Source: Cheiracanthium punctorium
Lineage: Eukaryota > Arthropoda > Arachnida > Araneae > Cheiracanthiidae
Assembly: GCA_038373885.1 (NCBI GenBank)
Contig: JAWZYV010013289.1
Span: 1 to 64,000 of the forward strand
Direction of reading: 5' to 3'
Length of the DNA stretch: 64,000 nucleotides
The position numbers and the translations under genes were made by a program. Shown piece after piece: positions 34,659-45,096 of the stretch (position 1 is its first letter; each line of letters starts with the position of its first letter). A model generated the notes under the pieces. The model did no database searches. It had not been told where the DNA came from and saw only the letters and a program-made list of their open reading frames with translations.

Positions 34659-35062
34659 ATAAGTGGTTACATTGTTTTAATTGTAAATGTTCCAATCTCA
34701 TGGAAAACGTGTAAACAAAAATGTGTCGCACTTTCCAGCATGGAAGCTGAAGTTATTGCCCTTTCGAGAGACTGTAAAAGAAATTATTTGGTTGACTAAA
34801 ATACTCGAAAGTTGTTCAAATTTAAATTTACCTCAGTCTTTACCGAAAGTTTATTGCGATAATCAAAGTGCCATACATTTTTCTAAAAATTGCAATGATA
34901 GTCAAAGAACTAAACACATTGATACAAGGTATTTTTATATAAAGGAACTGTTGGAAATGAAAAAATTTAATTTATTGTATGTATCTGGTAATCAAAATTT
35001 AGCAGACATATTGACAAAAGCTTTGCTATGTGAAAAGTTTAATTTTTATTGTAATTGGATGA
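34659..35062 (+). pseudogene. copia RNase H, C-terminal part
   Basis: After the premature stop the frame continues with KCVALSSMEAEVIAL. One frameshift later come EIIWLTKILES, YCDNQSAIH and RTKHIDTRYFYIKE. These carry the Glu and Asp residues of the RNase H active site and the conserved C-terminal block seen in copia elements. It ends shortly before the polypurine tract. Confidence 0.85.
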
Positions 35063-35084
35063 TGGATTCAAGTTTCTTCGACCG

Positions 35085-35104
35085 TCGGTACGATGGGGCC
35101 GGAT
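35085..35104 (+). other. Polypurine tract of the copia element
   Basis: The sequence gatggggccggat, directly before the 3' LTR start (TGTCAG at 35105), fits the copia plus-strand primer. Confidence 0.65.
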
Positions 35105-35336
35105 TGTCAGAGTCACAAGGTTTCGTTCCGACGTCCAAGAGAAGAAGCTAGGTAAATGCAAATGTACGCCCGAGAGATGGCGTGGCTGTATATAAGGACG
35201 TTTAAACTTCATGTGTTTTTCGGTTCAGTGCAACAGAACGGTTGCCGTTGTGTACCTGTATATTGTTCGTTAAAATATGTTCTTTTTAGTTTAAAGCAGT
35301 TGACTGGTGTCGCTTTATTTAACAACCACTCCGTCA
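35105..35336 (+). repeat. 3' LTR of the copia element (232 bp)
   Basis: Starts tgtcagagtcacaagg, ends actccgtca, and carries tatataagga as a TATA-like box. It is nearly identical to the 5' remnant over the shared 147 bp. Confidence 0.9.
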
Positions 35337-35438
35337 AGATCCTATTTTACTTCCATAGAATGGACGTATCTAACTACCTTCTCCAATCTTCTAACTAACC
35401 GCCCCCTCTCCCGAGAAACTTACATTAATCCGCCACGG

Positions 35439-35651
35439 ATGGAAAGTACAAAACTTTTCAAAAATTTTTAAAAGGCAATGCCTTAACTGCCTTTGCCAGC
35501 TCAAGTTTACACATTCAGAATTGGATAGAACTTAAAGATACTTTGCAGGAGATGTTTTTTTCCGCAGACAGTGTCGACTTTTCAGAATTCTCTAATTTAA
35601 AATATAAGATGAGATATGATTTAAAAACATATTTTCATAAAAAAATTGAAA
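35439..35651 (+). pseudogene. Retroelement gag-like gene, piece 2 of 4
   Basis: Continues piece 1 across the MITE: after WK come VQNF, FLKGNALTAFASS, then NWIELKDTLQEMFF and YKMRYDLKTYFHKKIE. A one-base slip in the A/T run at about 35460-35470 shifts the frame. The pattern F-L-K-G-x-A...W-x-E-L...L-x-x-x-F is typical of retrotransposon capsid domains. Interrupted at 35651 by the 5.1 kb hAT element. Confidence 0.65.
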
Positions 35652-35803
35652 CAGGGCCGTAACCAGAGGGACGGGGGGGGGCTATGGGGGCTGAGCCCCA
35701 CCTAAGATTTTCAAAACTTTTTGTAAATTTACTGATAAATACGAAAGTTTAGGAACGAATCTTTACGATCTTAACGATCTTTAAATTTCACATCATTAAA
35801 ATA

Positions 35804-37207
35804 CACTCTATAACAAAAAAATCGACGCACTAAGAAACAATCATCCGATTGCTTTGAAATTTCGTATGTATGAAATTTTTGAACAGATATGCAAATGATT
35901 CAAATTTGGTGTCCAATGAATGAATAGTTTGATCTCTAGCGCATCGGAACTGCGCATCCAGCAGACGTATATAAGGAGCAGTTCTTCAACGGTTGTTAAA
36001 ACTTTCGGTTTGATTGCGATTCAGATGACCTTTCAACAACTTAAAAAATGCCTCGCTGCAGGATTCGTGCTCATTACGAGCAACTGTCAGAGTTTGACAG
36101 AGGTCGTATCATTGGATTGAAAGAGGCCGGTTGGACTAATCGGAGAATCGCTCGTCATTTGAGTCGAAGCGATGCGACGATTCGAAGATGCTGGCAAGGA
36201 TGGGTGGCAAATGGCAGAGTGCAGCGTCAGGATGGTAGCGGCCGACCTAGGGCTACAACAGATCGTGAGAACAGAATGATGGTCCGATCAGCTGTCAGAG
36301 CGCCTTCTTCATCTCCATCAACCATCAGGCGTTCAACCCAAACACCAGTGTCCATCATGACCATTCACAGACGGTTGAGAGAGCGAAATCTACGCTCGCG
36401 TCGACCGTTACGCCACCTGCCACTCACGCCTGCACACTGCCGAGCCAGATTACAGTGGTGCAGGGCTCGATCAGGTTGGAATGATGCCGACTGGGGACGT
36501 TTAGTCTTTAGCGACGAATCCCGCTTCCAACTGTGTCCTGACGATCATCGAAGACGTGTTGGGAGACGCACAGGGCAGAGGGGGGATCCTGCTTTCACTA
36601 TTGCACGCCACACCGGCCCTCAACAAGGCATTATGGTCTGGGGTGCTATTTTCTTTTAAAGCCGGACCCCTTTGGTCGTCATTAGAGGTACACTTACTGC
36701 ACAGCGGTACGTGGACGACATCCTAAGACCTGTTTTGCTACCGTTCCTTTTGCAGTGCCCTGGGCTGGTTTTTCAGCAAGACAATGCCAGACCACATACG
36801 GATCGTGTTGCTCTAAACTGTCTGCAAGCTTGTCATACTCTTCCTTGGCCTGCCAGATCGCCAGATCTCTCTCCCATCGAGCATGTCTGGGATATGATGA
36901 GAAGGCGATTGCATCTGGCACGGACTGTTGATGACCTCGTTGGACAATTGGAGCGAATTTGGCAGGAAATACCGCGGGAGACCATCCGGGAGCTTTATCG
37001 GTCTGTGCCACGCCGTGTGGCAGCTTGTATCCAGGCTAGCGGCGGGTCAACACCTTATTGAACTAGTTACTGTAACTCTGAAATAAATTATTCAATTGTT
37101 CTGAAATTTTAATCATTTACTATTCTGTACATTGTCTTCCTATCCACCAATATTCGTCTCAATCGGACACCTCCTTCTTGGTGCGTCGATGTATTTGTTA
37201 TAGAGTG
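35804..37207 (+). mobile_element. Tc1-family transposon, 1.40 kb, nearly intact
   Basis: The terminal inverted repeats start cactctataacaaaaa; the right end mirrors them with ttgttatagagtg. TA flanks at 35802-35803 and 37208-37209. The length and single central gene are standard for Tc1. Confidence 0.9.
36048..37061 (+). pseudogene. Tc1-like DD34E transposase with one in-frame stop
   Basis: From ATG at 36048 the frame encodes two N-terminal helix-turn-helix motifs (ERGRIIGLKEAGW-like and the Ser/Arg-rich second HTH) that bind the terminal repeats. The DDE domain follows, with Asp in VFSDESRFQL, Asp in FQQDNARPH and Glu in SPDLSPIEHVWD. The only evident lesion is a TAA at 36657-36659, directly after WGAIFF. 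The same frame continues to 37061, for about 337 codons in all, the normal Tc1 length. This element looks young compared with its neighbours. Confidence 0.92.
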
Positions 37208-37209
37208 TA

Positions 37210-37715
37210 TCCCTCGTTTGGGGGAGGGGTTCTAATCACAATGGTTAGATTTCTATAAATACAGTTAATTATTTTGCTCCTCTTGGTTTCATGTAGCGCC
37301 GGATTTTGGATTTTTCCCAGAACACAAAACTGCCGCTCTTCCTTTAAGTTTGTTTCCCAGGGCAACGATTTTGAGGGGGAGTAAAAACTTAAAACTTTCA
37401 GCATGTTAAGATTGCATTCAAAATGGTGGCTAACAATTTAAACTGCTGTAAGGAATGATAATATAAAAAATTTGAACTAAATCGTTTTCTAAAAATAAAA
37501 TCATCACAGGATTAAGTAACATGGTACGTCTCCATTTTTGTTTTACCTGACGCATAAAGTTGTAACAGTCCAACAGTGCTGGAAAGGGTCCCCACACGTA
37601 AATATTTAAGCAAGGTTCCAGCAATTATACTTTTGTGTTAGGATAGTTGACACATCCTTCAGATTAATGGGTAAAAAGAAAAACCAACAGGTACTCTTAA
37701 ACTGATCACCTTGTA
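37210..37715. other. Non-coding interior of the hAT-type element
   Basis: Between the Tc1 and mariner insertions. No coding domain is seen; short frames on the minus strand are unsupported. Confidence 0.5.
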
Positions 37716-39033
37716 TAATACGTAGGTTGCCTTTTATGATTTTTACAAATGACCAATAGGAGGTGCTACTGAAACTTATCTTCAGGATATTCGTAATGTT
37801 CACTTTTTTTAAATCTAGGAATCAGTGGGATTACAGACATTGCCTGCGCATTTTGTTTACACGAGTGTTCTAAAGAAGCCAGTGAGAGAAAAAAAAATGG
37901 AAATAATTCGTGAAAGTTTCTGTCGGATGATTTTTTATGATTTTAAGAAAGGCCTCACTCGACAAGAATACTTAGTATTACTTCGTGAAGCTATTGGTAA
38001 TGAAGCACCATCAGAAAAGACTGTTTACAATTGGTTTGCAGAATTTCGTCGTGGTCGTGCGCCCGTCAGTGATGAATCTCGTGAAGAACGACCAAAATCG
38101 GTAGTGATTCCAGACAACATCGATGCTATGCGCAACATGATTGAAGAAGATCGGCATGTCGCATATCGTGATATAGAAGCCTCCCTTACTCTGATCATAT
38201 CACAGACTGCAATACATTCGATTTTGCACGGACATTTAGCTGTTAAAAAGATTTGTTCCAGATGGATTCTCCACAATTTGACAGAAGCTCAAAAAGAGGC
38301 TTGTGAAAATTGGCGTAAGGAAATGCTAAAAAAAAAAATCCAATTTGGAACTGCAAAATCCGTATACAACGCCGTTACAGGTGACGAAACTTGGATATAT
38401 TTGTATGAGCTGGAAACTAAACAACAATCCACTCTTTGGGTGTTTCCAGATTAACCTAATCCCATGCAAGTTGTTCATTCATCAAGCACTTCCAAGAAAA
38501 TGCTTGCTTGTTTCTTCAGCCTTACAGGACATACCGCAACCATTCCTTTAGAGGATCGAAAAACTGTTAACGCTAAATGGTAAACAGAAATTTGTTTGCC
38601 AAAAGTCATCAAAGAAATCAGGAAAAACAACAAAAATCGACGCATCATTCTTCATCTTGACAACGCCAGCTCCCACACAGAACGTGAAACAATTGATTAT
38701 TTGAAGGATTAAAATATCAAATTAATGTCTCATTGCCTATATGTTCTCCTGATTTGTCACCTAACGACTTTTTCTTGTTCCCTTATATCAAACAAAAAAT
38801 GCATGGGCAGCGATTTTCATCACCTCGAGAAGCTGTTGATACCTTTCAAAACCATGTTTCGAGATATCAATTTCAGCGTGAAAAAACTGTTTCAAGAATT
38901 GGTTTGAACTGGTGGAAAAGTGTATAAATCTTAAAGGTGAATATTTTGAAAAGCGATAAAACAGTTTGCTCCCCAAAAATTATTTTTCTTCCTAATTTTT
39001 GTAAAAGCTTTAAAGGCAACTCTCGTATTTATA
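37716..39033 (+). mobile_element. mariner transposon, 1.3 kb, degenerate
   Basis: Imperfect inverted ends: atacgtaggttgcctttt on the left, and aaaggcaactctcgtat on the right, the latter ending near 39029. Both are followed inward by ttttacaaa or its complement, and TA-rich flanks surround them. A mariner transposase gene lies between. Exact ends are uncertain by a few bases. Confidence 0.75.
37897..38927 (+). pseudogene. mariner transposase (DD34D type), frameshifted
   Basis: ATG at 37897 is chosen because the homologous part starts with MEIIRESFCRMIFYDFKKG. The HTH region (SEKTVYNWFAEFRRGR) and the linker are intact to TGDETWIYLYE, which holds the first catalytic Asp (about 38380). A stop at 38452-38454 follows. 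After more frameshifts come HLDNASSH (second Asp, about 38660) and YSPDLSPNDFFLF (third Asp, about 38750). The conserved tail WWKSV ends at 38927. The mariner HTH-DDD architecture is complete in order but not in frame. Confidence 0.88.
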
Positions 39034-40794
39034 TTTTGCTTTATTTAGATATTTACAATGAAAAATAAATGCACTTTTTAGTAAATTTTCATTCCAAATT
39101 TTAACAGTAAAATTTATTTTATTGATCTTCTTTAATTGGGTAGCATTTAATGGACTACAAAAACGTGCAATTAACTAGCAACTATACCTTATAAATTATT
39201 CTTGCACAAAAAATTACTCTAACCGATATCCAGTACTGTGCTCAACTGTATTCGCTCAAAATGTCATTTGAATATTTTTCATGGAATCTCAATGAAAATG
39301 TTATCTCTCTATTCTAAAAAAAAATAAAGTCCGTTGTCGTTGCTGGCGCTGTCAAAGCTTGTTGGCCTATCTCCTCCTAAACCGTGGGGATTTAAGTTTC
39401 GACTAAGGTCCCCACAGATTCGAAAAATTCAGAGGAACCTGATAAGCTGACTTAAATTTCGAAAATCGAATTATTTTAGAAGATATTAATAAAAAAATGA
39501 AAAAATAAACAGAATGGTTACCAGATTTGGCATAAAATCATTCATTCCTTTGCAACAAAGCGTTTCCAAGTATGTAGTATCACGTGAAATTGTCAAACAT
39601 GAAGTAGAAATACACCCATTTTATGCCAAAATAAAAACTATATGAAATAAGTAACTCAAAATGTGTTACACAAAGTTGACAATTTTCAAATAGTAAGTTC
39701 GCTTAGACAACAGGAGTTTAGAATTAGCGATTATTCGTTTTTCCAAAACAGAATAACTAATATCTTGAAAATGAAAAATAATTAAAATGCAGATTATTTT
39801 AAAGCCGGTTCCGTCCAGCTGGATTATTTGCTACCAGTAAAAATATTTGGCGGCGTTAACTATGCCATTATAGCAGTTATAGTACCCTTTGAATATTTGC
39901 TAGCGCAACGAGATGGTATAATTCGTGGTGCTAAGTACGCCACTCTGCAAACGATTATGAAAATGAAAATATGGATAACGGTTTTCCGTTAACCTTAAAT
40001 GAACAGTAATTATAGGTTGTGAGCATGTGTAAATCGCCAAATAATGAAAAGTCGCCATTGGTGGAAAGCTATCCTAGGTGTTCCGTAGCTTTTATTAACT
40101 TTACATGTACGCAAGTCTCCAAATAATGAAAAATCGCCATGGGTAGTAAATTTGCAAGGTGTCCAATAGGTTTTACATTATTAAAAATACAGCTGAAACA
40201 GATGTTCTGATTTTATTACACTTTAGCTCCAAATTAATATAACTTTTGAATGGCAACATTAAATATCATTGTGTTTCTGAGGAGTGCAAATAATTTTTCC
40301 AGCGATTATAAACGGAGTCCGCACCCCAGGTGGAGTATAGCTCAGGACCCGTACAACACGGATTCCCATAACAAAATATCTTCCGTGTTATGAGGGGGAG
40401 GGGATCTACTATAGTGTGAAGTTTAAATTTTTATGTACCAATGAACATGCAAAAACGAAGCAATGCGTAGCTCAGTAACATTCTATCTGATACAATCTTC
40501 GGGCTTTGTCTGTTGAAATTATGTCTTTTTTACGAATAAGCCTTATTAGGGGCCGAATGCCTCATACGAAAAGCGAGCGTAGCGAGTCTGGGGGCCTTGG
40601 CTCCTAGTTAACATAATGAATGTTAAATATTTTTAAATTACTGTGTTTTGTGAAGCACATACTCTAGAAAAAAAATATACAAACTGAAAAACAGTTTCTT
40701 CCCCCGCCCCCTCGATTACTAATACTTATATTTGGTCGGCCCCTCGAACTAGATTCTAAGCCCTACCTAACATTTCATCCTGTTTACGGCCCTG
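39034..40794. other. Non-coding right part of the hAT-type element
   Basis: No gene was recognised. A segment of about 100 bp at 40020-40160 occurs as two imperfect tandem copies (aatcgccaaataatgaaaa and a close variant). The stretch 39475-39725 is a reverse-orientation copy of 27185-27430. Confidence 0.5.
39475..39725 (-). repeat. Dispersed repeat shared with 27185-27430
   Basis: Reverse-orientation match to 27185-27430, sharing attattttagaagatattaa, accagatttggc, gacaattttcaaatag and aggagt motifs in mirrored order. Confidence 0.5.
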
Positions 40795-40838
40795 AGTTGA
40801 AATAGGGAATAAGTTAGGATTATCTAAAAAAATAATTA
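40795..40838 (+). pseudogene. Retroelement gag-like gene, piece 3 of 4
   Basis: A short piece between two insertions: after the duplicated agttgaaa the frame reads IGNKLGLSKKII, a plausible capsid C-terminal helix. Piece 4 follows at 41840. Confidence 0.6.
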
Positions 40839-41839
40839 TAGGGAGTATTCACCTGACGTCATAATTGTAAGAGCGCCACGCAGCGGTGAAATTCGTAAGC
40901 TAGTTTTTTACAGCAAAACCGTATCAGTGCGTTCATTTTAGGTAAACAAGCGGTATATTTGAGGTTTAGCTTGACAAATAAGTTTTAATAATGTTGATGT
41001 GCGCCGAAATAAGTTGTAATAACCGTTCTGTGCGAAAAAATAATGTATCGTATATCGGTTTTGCTCGTATAATTTTTAATAATGGATTAAAATACAAGTG
41101 ACTTAACATTTGGTTTCTGTTTTCGTCCAATAACTTTAAATAAAGGAGTAAAACTGCATGAGACTTTGTATTTTTGAAACTTCCCATTTTATTCAGCTGT
41201 TTTTAACAAAAATCTATTGTACCATAAAGTTTGGCATTCCTTATTTTAATCAATAAATCGTGATGACTCTGTTTGCTTTATAAAGTATTAAAGAGTACAG
41301 CGCATACTTTTGTCTGATGAACAAGTAACTTAATCTTGGATATGTATACGAATAATTCAGTATTTTAAACCCATGTGCTTGCTTGCCTTCCCTTCCATGA
41401 TAGTTCATTGATTGGATATTCGCCATACCATCATTTTTTTTACTAACAAGTCCAGTTGTAAAATGGTTGTGGAAGGGTTTTGAAGACTTGTAAGCAAGCT
41501 TTTTTTCACGTGTCACAGAGATGTAGCTAAAACCAAATAGTTGCACTTGTCTATGTAAGTAATATGGAACCAAATACATATATTTTCCTTGTACGAATCA
41601 TCAATATACGGATCAATCTATGCAATTTTGCCAATTTTATTACTATAATGCTTTTTAGTACTATCTTCCAAATTAATATAATAATTTGAATTAGTTTTTA
41701 CAAAATTATAATTGCTTTTAAATTAATAATATATCAGCTCACAGCACAACTTCAGAGGTTTGTTCGTGCAAAGCTGTCGTCTGCATTTCGAAGCTAGTGT
41801 TGCCAGATACTAAAGTGTGACGTAGGTGAATACACCCTA
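40839..41839. mobile_element. 1.0 kb DNA element with TAGGG...CCCTA ends
   Basis: The left end tagggagtattcacctgacg and the reverse complement of the right end tagggtgtattcacctacg match over about 20 bp. No clear target-site duplication is visible. Removing exactly TAGGG...CCCTA joins gag pieces 3 and 4 in frame. Minus-strand frames at 40966-41187 and 41250-41579 have no known domain. The superfamily is undetermined. Confidence 0.65.
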
Positions 41840-41903
41840 TTGAAGGCCTCACCGAAGGATTAACCTCTCATTTAAGGTTGACAATCGCTGCAAATCCGCC
41901 GTA
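41840..41903 (+). pseudogene. Retroelement gag-like gene, piece 4 of 4
   Basis: Reads EGLTEGLTSHLRLTIAANPP. The phrase E-G-L...A is a frequent end of the capsid C-terminal domain before the zinc-knuckle region. It ends at a (TA)n microsatellite at 41908-41927, beyond which no zinc knuckle is found. Confidence 0.65.
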
Positions 41904-42286
41904 ATGTTATATATATATATATATATACATATATGTTAGGGTGCTTAAGAAGTCAATGGTAAAAAATGAACTTTGTATTTTTGTTGGTCTAACCCTCTCA
42001 TTTTGTGCCACTATGCATAATAATAAATTGTGTAAAACTTTGGTAAAATATATTTATATTTAGAGGTCGCGCAGAGGAGTATTCAAATTTCGCAATATTG
42101 ACAAAAATGCCCAAGGATGCGTAATTAATAATAAAGTTACATTATATATTTTTTATATCTGTGAAAAACGAAAATACACAATAAGAAAAAAAATGAGAAA
42201 CAAAAGAAATACAGGGAAAAACATGAAATACAAATCAAATGCAGAAAAAATGTAAAACATATCAGATAAATGCAATATATAATCAC
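41904..42286. other. AT-rich non-coding DNA with a possible Transib end relic
   Basis: It contains (TA)n at 41908-41927. Near 42066 the sequence gtcgcgcagaggagtattc resembles the end of the Transib-like element that starts at 42354 (gtcgcacagtggagtattt) and may be an older single end of the same family. Confidence 0.4.
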
Positions 42287-42353
42287 TGTTTTTGTTTGTA
42301 TTACTTATTCATATTCGTATCTAGTCGCCAATTCAGGGCGACTAGATACGTCG

Positions 42354-43002
42354 CACAGTGGAGTATTTGAGTCAAAATTCGGGCCAAAAATATTTTTCAG
42401 GTATTTTAACGTTAAAATCATTACTGTTGACTTTTGACTGACTTTTTAGTACTATATACTTCTTAAATTACATAAAAAAAGCGTGTTGTCGCCAAATTTA
42501 GCGATGTATCGCCAAGCGACTCGAAGTTGGTTTCTAACAAATGTCTTGTCCGGGGTGTGTCCCTTACTGGGAAGTACTGCTATTTTATAATACCACTTAT
42601 AAATGTAATACCACGAGGCTGTAGATCTAACGGTCTGGAGTTTTGGGGATTTTCTCCATATGTCACGTGAATACGCATTAGAACCCCTTAAAAAGCCACC
42701 GCCCAAGGCAACCTTTCCGCTAGGCAAATAGCCACGTAGCTGTGCCTTAATCACAATAAAAATACACAAATGTAATACTTTACTTATAAATATAATACTA
42801 CTTATCTATAAATCAATTTTTATCATAAAAGTTTTTAGATTTTGCACTTTTCTAAATGTAGTTACTAAGGGATCTTAGTTTTCTAATGACTTCTGAAGAT
42901 TAACTTTTTCATTCCGATTCTTTTGAACTCTGATATTGTCTTCACTCAGAATCACTTTCCTCTTCTTCTTCTTTTTTTTTCTTTTTTTCTTTTTTTTTTC
43001 TT

Positions 43003-43033
<31 letters not shown>

Positions 43034-45096
43034 GAGAGCGAGAGAGACCACCATCGGGCCCCTCTGGAAGAAGAAGTTGTAGGGTCTCACTGCTATAAGG
43101 CTTGCTCTTTTTCCTTGGCCTTTGTCTAGAGCAGCTAAAAGGACGCTGTTTAAAAGAAGCCTCCTTGCAAGCCCACAAAATCTTATTGCAAGCTGGAGGA
43201 GAAAGTAATTTATTTCAAGCTAGCACTTCAAAATGACTTAAAGAGCTAGCATGTGTTTCTGTTTACACACTCACACTTCCATGACCCGAAGTCACAGTTG
43301 CCAACCTTTGAGAACCAAAAAAGGTGAGTTTTTGCTTTGGACACAATTTACGACATAAATGGAAAACGGAGCTGTAAATAGATGGCGATATATCGCCAAA
43401 CGACTCGAAGTTGGTTTCTAACAAATGTCTTGTCCGGGGTGTGTCCCTTACTGGGAAGTACTGCTATTTTATAATACCACTTATAAATGTAATACCACGA
43501 GGCTGTAGATCTAACGGTCTGGAGTTTTGGGGATTTTCTCCAGATGTCACGTGAATACGCATTAGAACCCCTTAAAAAGCCACCGCCCAAGGCAACCTTC
43601 CCGTTAGGCAAATAGCCGTGTAGCTGTGCCTTAATCACAATAAAAATACACAAATGTAATACTTTACTTATAATAATACTTATAAATATAATACTACTTA
43701 TTTATAAATCAATTTTTATCATAAAAGTTTTTAGATTTTTCACTTTTCTAAATGTAGTTACTAAGGGATCTTAGTTTTCTAATGACTTCTGAATATTAAC
43801 TTTTTCATTCCGATTCTTTTGAACTCTGATATTCGTCTTCACTCAGAATCACTTTCCTCGTCTTTTTTTTTTTTTCTTATTTCTTTTTTTTTTTTCGTTT
43901 TTTTTTTCTTTTTTTTTTTTTTTGAGAGCGAGAGAGACCACCATCGGGCCGCTCTGGAAGAAGTTGTAGGGTCTCACTGCTATAAGGCTTGCTCTTTTTC
44001 CTTGGCCTTTGTCTAGAGCAGCTAAAAGGACACTGCTTAAAAGAAGCCTCCTTGCAAACCCACAAAATCTCATTGCAAGCTGGAGGAGAAAGTAATTTAT
44101 TTCAAGCCAGCACATCAAAATTACTTAAAGAGCTAGCACGTGTTTCTGTTTACACACTCACACTTCCATGACCCGAAGTCACAGTTGCCAACCTTTGAGA
44201 ACCAGAAATGGAGAGTTTTTGCTTTGGACACAATTTACGACATAAATGGAAAACTAAGCTGTAAATAGATGGGAATATTTACAGGACTAAGAAAGGGCAA
44301 TTTTGGAATATGTAGAAATTTTCTTCTTATAGCAAATTTACATCGGGAAAATAAGAAATCACATACTGAATTTAAAATAATGATGTTAAATCTTAACTGA
44401 AATGAAATTTTATATACCTTTATCCAAACACTTGCACATAATTTATAGTTTATGAGAAATACAAGCGCGTTTGTTTGTATCCCTTTTGCGATCACCCGTC
44501 AAAAAATTATCGATAAAATAAAAATGGCGCTATATAAATAATTTTTTTTATAAAAATTGTGGATGTTGGGGGAACATTTTTTTTCTTGGAATAGACTGTA
44601 CTACAGTCTACTGTAATAATTAATAATAATACTGTAATAATTACGATTATAGTTGAAATTAGGCGCGACAAGCCCCGACAGCCCTTCAAAAAGCTTTTTG
44701 AACTGTGGATTTTTGAAAAAAAAATTAGAAAAAAAAAGTTAATTTTTTTAAAAATAAAGTCATATTATTTTTTTCAAGCTAATAGATACATATAATTAAA
44801 ATACATATATTTTACTACAATTATACTAAGTTTAAAATCAGTAAATTAATTTAAAGAGCCTGTAAAAAAAATGCACGGCGAAGTAATAGAAAACGCTGAA
44901 ATCTCTTGCCGTAAATGAAGAAACTTGCTTTTAAACCGAGTGTTGCATATCTTTTGGATATGAATTATGGTCGAGAAACATGTGTCTCATGATGCATCAG
45001 TTACTAGGCTATCCAAAAACATATATATTACTCTTTTTAAACAAATTTAAAATTTTCGCTTTTTGGCAAGGATTTTGATACGAATACTCCACTGTG
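42354..45096. mobile_element. Transib-like DNA element, 2.74 kb, TSD CGTCG
   Basis: Both ends start with CACAGTGGAGTATT, followed on each side by a G, TCAAAAT and GCCAAAAA pattern in inverted orientation. The 5-bp direct repeat cgtcg flanks it at 42349-42353 and 45097-45101. Transib elements have ends beginning CACWRTG, 5-bp duplications, and a preference for CGNCG-like targets. All three features agree. No transposase frame was recognised; most of the interior is a tandem duplication of a unit of about 885 bp. Confidence 0.8.
42502..44271. repeat. Two tandem 885-bp units inside the Transib-like element
   Basis: Unit 1 is 42502-43386 and unit 2 is 43387-44271. They are about 95% alike by eye, each running from atcgccaa(g/a)cgactcg to gctgtaaatagatgg. 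Each contains a T-rich homopolymer tract, an A/T microsatellite-like stretch and the 2345-2590 SINE-body segment. The lysine-rich minus-strand frames come from the poly-T tracts. Confidence 0.9.

Larger units (their letters stand above)
30724..35336 (+). mobile_element. Copia (Ty1/copia) retrotransposon, defective
   Basis: It has TG...CA ends and a perfect 5-bp duplication agatc at 30719-30723 and 35337-35341. The uninserted MITE at 1715-1889 shows the single agatc. Domain order gag, protease, integrase, RT, RNase H is the copia order. The 5' LTR is cut short, and the leader, primer-binding site and gag start codon are gone. The coding region has at least two frameshifts and a stop, so it cannot move on its own. 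Confidence 0.9.
30649..35438. mobile_element. hAT MITE carrying a copia insertion, TSD atggaaag
   Basis: Perfect 8-bp repeats atggaaag flank it at 30641-30648 and 35439-35446. The left end is caagggcggattaa; the right end is ttaatccgccacgg. Without the copia element the MITE would be about 177 bp, matching the relative at 1715-1889. It interrupts the gag-like frame. Confidence 0.85.
35652..40794. mobile_element. hAT-type element, 5.1 kb, containing Tc1 and mariner insertions
   Basis: The ends are cagggccgtaaccag and ctgtttacggccctg (inverted, one mismatch). Flanking 8-mers aattgaaa (35644-35651) and agttgaaa (40795-40802) match at 7 of 8. The gag-like frame resumes immediately after the duplication, which supports the boundaries. 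About 2.5 kb remain once the Tc1 and mariner are set aside, with no hAT transposase recognised, so it is non-autonomous. Confidence 0.8.

Noticed and set aside
42061..42090. Second end of a Transib element
   Set aside because: gcgcagaggagtatt resembles the Transib terminus but lacks the exact heptamer and no partner end or duplication was found, so it is mentioned only as a possible relic.
42875..43178. Lysine-rich open frames (also 43849-44118)
   Set aside because: They are translations of long T/C homopolymer tracts on the opposite strand.
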